Source of the DNA: Paenibacillus riograndensis SBR5
Lineage (GTDB): Bacteria; Bacillota; Bacilli; Paenibacillales; Paenibacillaceae
DNA: 64,000 bases
Direction of reading: 5' to 3'
Assembly (NCBI RefSeq): GCF_000981585.1
Contig: NZ_LN831776.1
Coordinates: 15,001-79,000 of the forward strand
Both the position numbers and the translations under genes were made by a program. Position 1 is the stretch's first letter. Every line of letters begins with the position of its first letter. Under the pieces are notes generated by a model that worked only from the letters and a program-made list of their open reading frames with translations, had not been told where the DNA came from and ran no database searches. Shown in pieces: positions 56,865 through 64,000 of this stretch.

Positions 56865-57442
56865 TCTTGGTTATCGATAATTATGATTCCTTTACGTACA
56901 ACCTGGTGCAGTATCTGGGGGAGCTTGGGGAGGAAGTCCGGGTATCCCGCAACGATGAGATTACCATTGAGGAGATTGAGGCGTTTGCACCGGATCATAT
57001 TCTGATTTCTCCAGGTCCCTGCACACCGAATGAAGCGGGGATAAGCCTTGCGCTGATTCAGCATTTCAAGGGAATCATCCCGATCTTTGGCGTCTGCCTG
57101 GGCCATCAAGCCATTGGACAGGCTTTTGGCGGCAATGTCATCCGGGCGGAGCGCCTGATGCATGGCAAAACCTCGCCGATCCACCATAACGGCACCTCCG
57201 TATTCGAAGGACTGGAGTCTCCATTCACCGCGACCCGCTATCATTCACTGATCGTGGAGCGTGAAACTCTGCCTGACTGCCTGGAGATCACAGCGGAAAC
57301 GGCTGAAGGCGAAATTATGGCGCTGCGCCATAAGGAGTATCCGATTGAAGGCGTGCAGTTCCATCCCGAATCGATTATTACGAATCATGGGCATACCATG
57401 CTGCGCAATTTCCTGAAACGGAGAGCCGGAGAGCCGGTATGA
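56861..57442 (+). CDS. pabA: Aminodeoxychorismate/anthranilate synthase glutamine amidotransferase
   Basis: The 193-residue class I amidotransferase supplies ammonia to PabB (and in Bacillus also to TrpE). The catalytic triad is Cys79 in GVCLGHQ with His168 and Glu170 in QFHPES. It is ATGA-coupled with pabB upstream and pabC downstream. Confidence 0.95.
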   Translation: MILVIDNYDSFTYNLVQYLGELGEEVRVSRNDEITIEEIEAFAPDHILISPGPCTPNEAGISLALIQHFKGIIPIFGVCLGHQAIGQAFGGNVIRAERLMHGKTSPIHHNGTSVFEGLESPFTATRYHSLIVERETLPDCLEITAETAEGEIMALRHKEYPIEGVQFHPESIITNHGHTMLRNFLKRRAGEPV

Positions 57443-58320
57443 ATTATATTGGATTCAACCACCAGGTAGTGGATGCCAAAAATGCCGTGATTTCCGCTCT
57501 GGATCACGGCTTTTTGTACGGTATGGGCCTATTTGAGACTTTTCGCACGTATAAAGGTGAACCGTTTCTGCTGCAGCGGCACTTGGACAGGCTGGCGGAG
57601 GGCTGCAGGCAGCTCGGAATTCCTTTTGATGGAGACGCGGTCCGGCTGCGTGACTGGATTCAGCAGGTAATGGGCAAAAATGAATTACAGGATGCCTATA
57701 TCCGTTACACCGTAACAGCCGGTAAAGATATTTTGGGACTGCCTGCCGGAGACTACAGCCAGCCTAACCATCTGCTCTACATCAAAGAGCTGCCGCATCT
57801 GCCGGACAGTCTCTACCGGGAAGGCAAGGGGCTGCAGCTGTTGAACCTGCCGCGGAATACACCGGAGGGGCCGGTGCGCTTGAAGTCGCTGCACTACATG
57901 AACAATATACTCGCAAAGCGTGAACTGGCAGGTTATGCCTCAGCGGCATACGGTGCGGAAGGACTAATGCTGACCGCCCAAGGCATGGTTGCCGAGGGCA
58001 TTGTCAGCAATATTTTTTTCATTACCGATAATGTGCTCTATACCCCGGACATCGCAGCAGGCATTCTGCCGGGAATTACCCGGGAAATGGTTTTGGAGCT
58101 GGCACTGGCTGCTGGAATCCGGATGGAAGCAGGTATGTACCGGTGGGAACAGCTTGCAGAAGCGGATGAGATTTTCCTTACCAATTCGGTGCAGGAGATT
58201 GTTCCGGTTACAACACTATGGCGTGCAAATGAGCGGCAGACCGTCAGCGGCGGATGCTGCGGAAGAATTACGGCGTTGTTGCTGGAAGCATATAGGGAAA
58301 GGACGGGATTACCGGAATGA
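57439..58320 (+). CDS. pabC: 4-amino-4-deoxychorismate lyase
   Basis: The 293-residue fold-type IV PLP enzyme releases pyruvate to give p-aminobenzoate. The PLP lysine is probably Lys149 in [28 protein letters not shown] near residue 22 and EGIVSNIFF and [10 protein letters not shown] later are typical. The sequence overlaps pabA and folP by four bases each. Confidence 0.93.
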   Translation: MNYIGFNHQVVDAKNAVISALDHGFLYGMGLFETFRTYKGEPFLLQRHLDRLAEGCRQLGIPFDGDAVRLRDWIQQVMGKNELQDAYIRYTVTAGKDILGLPAGDYSQPNHLLYIKELPHLPDSLYREGKGLQLLNLPRNTPEGPVRLKSLHYMNNILAKRELAGYASAAYGAEGLMLTAQGMVAEGIVSNIFFITDNVLYTPDIAAGILPGITREMVLELALAAGIRMEAGMYRWEQLAEADEIFLTNSVQEIVPVTTLWRANERQTVSGGCCGRITALLLEAYRERTGLPE

Positions 58321-59174
58321 GACCCTTGATATACAAACGGAATTACCGCCTGGGGGCCGCAGAGCTGGCGCTGGGTGAACGAACGCTGATTATGGGCATC
58401 CTGAACGTCACCCCTGATTCTTTTTCTGATGGGGGATTGTGGGCTGAACCGGAAAAGGCCGTCGAACATGCGCTGCAAATGGCGGAAGAGGGTGCCGATA
58501 TTATTGATATTGGCGGTGAATCAACGCGGCCCGGCCATCAGCCGGTAGGTCTGGAAGAAGAACTGGCCCGCGTGCTGCCGGTCATTGAGAGTATTCACCG
58601 TGCAGCTCCCCAACTGGTTTTATCCATCGACACCTATAAGGCAGAAGTGGCCCGCCGGGCCATTCAAGCAGGTGCTCACATTATTAACGATGTGTGGGGC
58701 GCCAAAGCTGACCCGGATATGGCACCAGTAGCTGCGGAAGCGGGCTGTCCGGTTATTTTAATGCACAACCGCCGTGAACGTAATTACCGGGAGCTGGTCA
58801 GTGACATGTGTGCCGATCTTGGGGACAGCGTGAAGCAGGCATTGGCTGCGGGAGTGAAGCGGGAGAACATTATTCTTGATCCCGGAATCGGTTTTGCCAA
58901 GGACTATGCAGAGAACCTTCAGACCATGATGAATTTGGACCGTCTGACAGAGCTTGGATATCCGCTGCTGCTGGCCACCTCCCGCAAAAAATTCATTCGC
59001 ACCGTACTGGATCTCCCGCCGGATGATGTGGTTGAAGGCACGGCCGCTACCGTGGCATTCGGAATTGCCCAAGGGTGCCAAATCGTGCGGGTACACGATG
59101 TAGCCAGAATTAAGCGGACTGTGCAGATGTGCGATGCCATGCTTTATGCTGCGGCGCCCTTGGCGCTTGAATAA
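58317..59174 (+). CDS. folP: Dihydropteroate synthase
   Basis: The 285-residue TIM-barrel enzyme joins p-aminobenzoate to dihydropterin pyrophosphate and is the sulfonamide target. Motifs: IMGILNVTPDSFSDGG, DIIDIGGESTRPG, LSIDTYKAEVAR, INDVWGA, LDPGIGFAKD and ATSRKKFI. It is coupled to pabC by ATGA overlap. Confidence 0.96.
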   Translation: MRPLIYKRNYRLGAAELALGERTLIMGILNVTPDSFSDGGLWAEPEKAVEHALQMAEEGADIIDIGGESTRPGHQPVGLEEELARVLPVIESIHRAAPQLVLSIDTYKAEVARRAIQAGAHIINDVWGAKADPDMAPVAAEAGCPVILMHNRRERNYRELVSDMCADLGDSVKQALAAGVKRENIILDPGIGFAKDYAENLQTMMNLDRLTELGYPLLLATSRKKFIRTVLDLPPDDVVEGTAATVAFGIAQGCQIVRVHDVARIKRTVQMCDAMLYAAAPLALE

Positions 59175-59224
59175 TCGATGAACCACCGGAGCGAAAATCA
59201 GATATCAGAAGGCAGGGAACCCGC

Positions 59225-59587
59225 ATGGATAAAATGACACTGCACCGTATGGAGTACTATGGTTACCACGGAGTGTTTGAAGAGGAGCGCAAGCTTGGCC
59301 AGCGCTTTTACGTTGACCTGGAGCTTGAGCTTGATCTGCAGGCTGCTGGCCGCAGTGATGATCTTACGCTTACCGTAAATTATGCCGAAGTACATTTCCT
59401 TGTCAAAAAGATTGTCGAAACAAAATCATTTAAACTCATAGAAGCATTGGCTGAATATATTGCATCCTCGTTACTGGACACTTATACTGTTATCAATGCA
59501 GTAACGGTGAAGGTGACCAAGCCGCATCCGCCGTTCGACATTCACTTTCAGGGAGTGACCGTAGAACTGCACAGAACCAGAAAGTGA
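59225..59587 (+). CDS. folB: Dihydroneopterin aldolase
   Basis: The 120-residue enzyme converts dihydroneopterin to 6-hydroxymethyl-dihydropterin. The family signature YYGYHGVFEEERKLGQRFYVDLEL is at the N-terminus, with TVNYAEV, KLIEALAE and VTKPHPP later. AGGCAGGGAAC lies upstream. It is in the folate operon between folP and folK. Confidence 0.95.
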   Translation: MDKMTLHRMEYYGYHGVFEEERKLGQRFYVDLELELDLQAAGRSDDLTLTVNYAEVHFLVKKIVETKSFKLIEALAEYIASSLLDTYTVINAVTVKVTKPHPPFDIHFQGVTVELHRTRK

Positions 59588-59597
59588 GAACTCTGTA

Positions 59598-60149
59598 ATG
59601 ACCATACATTCTACCTCTGAGGCATCAGAGGCTTATATTGCTTTAGGGGCTAATTTGGGCGACCGTGAGGGAACCCTGAAGGAAGCATTGAACAGGCTGA
59701 ATCAGCATGCCGGGATTGAAGTGGTCCGCTGTTCAAGTGTGTACGAAACGGAGCCTGTCGGTTATCTGGACCAGCCGCAGTTTTTGAATATGGCGGCAGT
59801 CCTCCGCACAACCCTTGCACCGGAGGCGCTGCTTCACGAGATGCTGGACATCGAAAGTCAGCTGGGCCGTGTCCGGGATGTCCGCTATGGACCGAGAACG
59901 GTTGATTTGGATTTGTTGTGGGTGGAGAACCAGAGCTTCGATACGCCCGATCTGACGCTGCCGCATCCCCGGATGCTGGAGCGGGCATTTGTGCTTATTC
60001 CACTGAATGATGTCGTACCACAAAAAGAAGAGTCTTCCGGACTCCGGCAGTTTATAACAGCAGCGCTACAAGACATTGACGGAAGGGAAGGAATTCGCTT
60101 GTGGACAACAAACGTATGGGACGGCGGGTCAGAGCATTCCGGAAGCTGA
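59598..60149 (+). CDS. folK: 6-hydroxymethyl-7,8-dihydropterin pyrophosphokinase
   Basis: The 183-residue kinase pyrophosphorylates the pterin made by FolB for use by FolP. Motifs are AYIALGANLGDREG, VYETEPVGYLDQPQFLN, and the ATP-binding RYGPRTVDLDLL followed by LPHPRMLERAFVL. The last 49 bases overlap the next gene in another frame. Confidence 0.95.
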   Translation: MTIHSTSEASEAYIALGANLGDREGTLKEALNRLNQHAGIEVVRCSSVYETEPVGYLDQPQFLNMAAVLRTTLAPEALLHEMLDIESQLGRVRDVRYGPRTVDLDLLWVENQSFDTPDLTLPHPRMLERAFVLIPLNDVVPQKEESSGLRQFITAALQDIDGREGIRLWTTNVWDGGSEHSGS

Positions 60150-60310
60150 AGGGATACACTCAGCAGGAACTGGCGGATTCTGTCGGAATATCCTTGGCTG
60201 TGCTTGGCGCAGTGGAAAGGGGCAACAGACGTTTGGAAGATCAAATTTTAAATAAAATTGCGGACGTTCTTGGAATTGCCGTCGACGAATTGGCCAACCC
60301 CTCTACCTGA
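60101..60310 (+). CDS. yazB: XRE-type DNA-binding protein YazB
   Basis: The 69-residue protein is a lone helix-turn-helix domain (GRRVRAFRKLKGYTQQELADSVGISLAVLGAVERGNRR) ending soon after. The start is GTG at 60101 with GGAAGGAA upstream, inside the end of folK. Its target is unknown. It occupies the same folK-yazB-dusB place in B. subtilis. Confidence 0.9.
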   Translation: MDNKRMGRRVRAFRKLKGYTQQELADSVGISLAVLGAVERGNRRLEDQILNKIADVLGIAVDELANPST

Positions 60311-60358
60311 GGGACGTTATCATAGATCCAACAAACCAATTAAGGAAGTGAATGCAAC

Positions 60359-61375
60359 ATGCTGAAGATTGGCGGCATTGAGATGAAGAACCAGGTCGTG
60401 CTTGCGCCTATGGCCGGCGTGTGCAATCCGGCATTTCGTCTAATTGCCAAAGAATTTGGAACCGGCCTGGTCTGCGCCGAAATGGTCAGTGATAAGGCGA
60501 TTCTGCACGGCAATCTGCGTACGCGCGAGATGCTGTTTGTGGATGAGCGGGAGAAGCCGCTGAGCCTCCAAATATTTGGCGGTGACCGGAAGTCCCTGGT
60601 TGAAGCGGCTAAGGTCGTTGATAAAGAAACGAATGCCGATATTATCGACATTAATATGGGCTGCCCTGTACCCAAAGTGACCAAATGCGATGCGGGAGCG
60701 CGCTGGCTGCTGAATCCCGACAAAATCTACGAGATGGTATCCGCAGTCGTGGACGCCGTAGATAAGCCGGTAACGGTAAAAATGCGGATTGGCTGGGACA
60801 GTGAGCATATTTTTGTCGAGGACAATGCGCGTGCCGTTGAACGTGCCGGTGGCCAGGCCGTGAGTGTTCATGGGCGGACCCGTGAGCAGCTCTACACCGG
60901 TCATGCCGATTGGAAGTACATCCGTATGGCCAAAGAGGCGGTTTCAATTCCGGTTATCGGCAATGGGGATGTAAATACGCCGGAGGATGCGCGGGCGATG
61001 CTCGATCAGACCGGCTGCGACGGTGTCATGATTGGACGCGGGGCGTTGGGCAACCCATGGATGCTGTACCGTACCATTCAGTACCTGAACACAGGTGAGC
61101 TGATGCCTGAGCCTGGTCCGGAGGAAAAGATCAAAGTAGCCATTCTTCATATGGACCGTCTCATCAGTCTGAAGGGCGAAGCAGTCGCTGTCCGGGAAAT
61201 GCGCAAACATATGGCCTGGTATCTGAAAGGCATGAAGGCCGCTGCCCGTGTGAAGGATGTCATTATGGAAGAAACCAAGCGCGATGAAATGGTGCGGATA
61301 TTGAACCAATTTGTCACACAGCTTAAAGAAGAGGAAGAGCAGGAAGGCCTCAATCCCTCGCTGACTGCGGTTTAA
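60359..61375 (+). CDS. dusB: tRNA-dihydrouridine synthase
   Basis: The 338-residue flavoenzyme reduces uridines in tRNA to dihydrouridine. Features are the FMN-barrel start [14 protein letters not shown], the catalytic Cys in [34 protein letters not shown] and [16 protein letters not shown]. It corresponds to yacF at the end of the folate operon. AAGGAAG precedes the ATG. Confidence 0.94.
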   Translation: MLKIGGIEMKNQVVLAPMAGVCNPAFRLIAKEFGTGLVCAEMVSDKAILHGNLRTREMLFVDEREKPLSLQIFGGDRKSLVEAAKVVDKETNADIIDINMGCPVPKVTKCDAGARWLLNPDKIYEMVSAVVDAVDKPVTVKMRIGWDSEHIFVEDNARAVERAGGQAVSVHGRTREQLYTGHADWKYIRMAKEAVSIPVIGNGDVNTPEDARAMLDQTGCDGVMIGRGALGNPWMLYRTIQYLNTGELMPEPGPEEKIKVAILHMDRLISLKGEAVAVREMRKHMAWYLKGMKAAARVKDVIMEETKRDEMVRILNQFVTQLKEEEEQEGLNPSLTAV

Positions 61376-61428
61376 ATCCAGAAACTCCTGTCTTTTTGCG
61401 TAACACACGAACATTATATGGGGCATCA

Positions 61429-61457
61429 TTGACATTTTGTAGCGGTTCCAATATAAT
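61429..61457 (+). promoter_or_regulatory. Promoter of greA, full sigma A consensus
   Basis: TTGACA (61429-61434), 17 bases and TATAAT (61452-61457) match the consensus exactly. The predicted start near 61464 gives a leader of about 110 bases. Confidence 0.92.
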
Positions 61458-61576
61458 TTCACAGTATAAAATCGCCGTTACAGCAGTGGCAATGCAGAAG
61501 GAGGGTTCTGATCCCTCCAGCTTCGCATATAGTATGGTGTTTTCAATAAATGTATACGACAGGAGAATCGGTTGAG

Positions 61577-62056
61577 ATGAGCGATAAAGAAGTCATCCTT
61601 ACACCGGACGGACTTAAGCGTCTGGAAGAAGAACTGGAGACCCTCAAATCCGTAAAACGCCGTGAGGTCGCTGAACGGATCAAAGTAGCGATTGGCTACG
61701 GGGATATTAGTGAGAACTCGGAATACGAAGACGCAAAGAACGAGCAGGCTTTTATTGAAGGCCGTATTATTACATTGGAAAAAATGCTCCGTAATGCGCG
61801 TATCATCAACAGCGACGAAATCGTTACCGATGTGGTGAGCATTGGGGTTACCGTAAGCGTCGAGGATTTGGAATATGGCGACGTGATGGAATATACGATT
61901 GTGGGTACCGCCGAATCCGATCCGCTTAATAATAAGATTTCGAACGAAAGTCCGGTAGGCCGGGCCATTATTGGTAAAAAGGTTGGCACCATTGTTGATG
62001 TTAGTGTTCCTGCAGGCGTCATTCAATATAAAATTCTTGATATTAGAATGAAGTAA
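61577..62056 (+). CDS. greA: Transcription elongation factor GreA
   Basis: The 159-residue factor rescues backtracked RNA polymerase by stimulating transcript cleavage. The N-terminal coiled coil (about 1-78) has [19 protein letters not shown] and the tip [18 protein letters not shown] with the catalytic acidic pair. The C-terminal FKBP-like domain ends [17 protein letters not shown] 61577 matches the family length. In B. subtilis greA is elsewhere, so this is a local addition between dusB and lysS. Confidence 0.95.
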   Translation: MSDKEVILTPDGLKRLEEELETLKSVKRREVAERIKVAIGYGDISENSEYEDAKNEQAFIEGRIITLEKMLRNARIINSDEIVTDVVSIGVTVSVEDLEYGDVMEYTIVGTAESDPLNNKISNESPVGRAIIGKKVGTIVDVSVPAGVIQYKILDIRMK

Positions 62057-62083
62057 TAGGTACCGATAAGGAATAAGTCAAGA

Positions 62084-62109
62084 AAGCTTCCTTAGGGAAG
62101 CTTTTTTCA
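62084..62109 (+). terminator. Terminator after greA
   Basis: AAGCTTCC (62084-62091) and GGAAGCTT (62096-62103) are perfect arms around TTAG, followed by a T run. Confidence 0.92.
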
Positions 62110-62202
62110 CAAACACATACAGCTTGTATTTGTACGGGAACGGGCTGTCCTCTTGCATAGGGACGGAACCGTTTCTTCTTGTGTAGTTGACAGAGTGAGT
62201 AA

Positions 62203-63735
<1,533 letters not shown>

Positions 63736-63757
63736 TTGCCAAGGCTGTCTTCATGAT

Positions 63758-63791
63758 CCTGAGGGGGCTGCGAGGATGCAGCTTCCTTAGG
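63758..63791 (+). terminator. Hairpin after lysS
   Basis: CCTGAGG..GCTGC pairs with GCAGC..CCTTAGG around a 6-base loop. The T tract is missing, so terminator strength is uncertain. Confidence 0.6.
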
Positions 63792-63814
63792 CGTTGTGAA
63801 TTGAAAAATAATGC

Positions 63815-63843
63815 TTGCAATGAATCTCTGTACATGGTATATT
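63815..63843 (+). promoter_or_regulatory. rRNA operon promoter P1
   Basis: TTGCAA (63815-63820), 17 bases and TATATT (63838-63843). The first of two similarly built promoters before the 16S leader. Confidence 0.75.
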
Positions 63844-63898
63844 CTTATTCCGGCCATGAAAGTTAAACGCCGAGCTCGAAAAGAAATTAAAAAAGAGC

Positions 63899-63927
63899 TT
63901 GCATTAATCGGCCGAACGTGATATATT
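63899..63927 (+). promoter_or_regulatory. rRNA operon promoter P2
   Basis: TTGCAT (63899-63904), 17 bases and TATATT (63922-63927), 84 bp after P1. An A/T-rich tract (63880-63896) lies just upstream like an UP element. Confidence 0.8.
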
Positions 63928-63964
63928 ATAAGAGTTGCTGGTGACGAGATAATCATCGCCTACA

Positions 63965-64000
63965 ACGAGTTTGATCTTTGAAAACTGAACAACGAGTGAG
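63965..64000 (+). other. rRNA leader with boxA-like antitermination site
   Basis: GATCTTTGAAAACTGAAC (starting near 63973) resembles the conserved boxA-containing leader seen before 16S rRNA in Bacillales. The 16S gene itself starts beyond the window. Confidence 0.7.

Overview
The window is a stretch of low-to-moderate GC Firmicute chromosome. Protein sequences, sporulation genes, Bacillus-type promoters and gene order point to a spore-forming member of the Bacillales, most likely Paenibacillus (inference from protein resemblance and local repeats; no search was run). It is bounded by two rRNA operons in the same orientation: the 3' part of a 23S gene plus 5S on the left (1-1881), and the tandem promoters and leader of the next rRNA operon on the right (63815-64000). 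The order between them closely follows the rrnA-csfB ... lysS-rrn region near the origin of Bacillus subtilis, with gains and losses.

Layout. 2195-3212: a small lipoprotein and a convergent membrane protein, both unrecognised. 3422-11129: gin (csfB), yaaO, tmk, darA, yaaR, holB, ricT, yabA, trmN6-like yabB and rsmI. 11130-11915: a convergent intergenic region full of repeats, a perfect 20-bp hairpin and a G-quadruplex motif. 11916-14586: abrB (minus strand), facing away from a YwfO-like HD phosphohydrolase, then tatD; three Spo0A boxes lie between abrB and the HD gene. 14640-16463: a ydaO-type (c-di-AMP) riboswitch with terminator in front of a YabE-like 3D-domain cell-wall protein. 16642-25945: rnmV, rsmA, yabG, veg, sspF (59 codons), ispE, purR, spoVG, glmU, prs, a small unknown minus-strand gene, pth. 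26034-38288: fin, mfd, a PrsA-like lipoprotein, spoVT, yabM, yabN, hup, rqcP, yabP, yabQ, divIC, yabR. 38675-47336: spoIIE, yabS, yabT, tilS, hprT, ftsH. 47611-53719: nadA-nadB-nadC, coaX, hslO and a second PrsA-like foldase. 53936-63735: cysK, the folate cluster pabB-pabA-pabC-folP-folB-folK, yazB, dusB, greA and lysS.

The genes combine core housekeeping (replication clamp loading, dTMP synthesis, translation quality control, tRNA and rRNA modification, cell-wall precursors, NAD, CoA, folate and cysteine synthesis) with sporulation control. Sporulation regulators include two anti-sigma factors (Gin, Fin), SpoIIE, SpoVT, SpoVG, AbrB, YabG, YabP and YabQ. Promoter matches to sigma A, H, E, G and K were read by eye and fit the known regulons of the orthologues. 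c-di-AMP appears twice: as the probable ligand of the riboswitch before yabE and as the ligand of DarA.

The coding content is conventional. The less explained material lies between genes: two dispersed hairpin elements (35308-35436 and 41231-41298), a 63-66 bp tandem repeat before pabB, the repeat array at 11362-11820, and structured leaders before cysK, nadA and spoIIE. No prophage, CRISPR array, insertion sequence or tRNA gene was seen.
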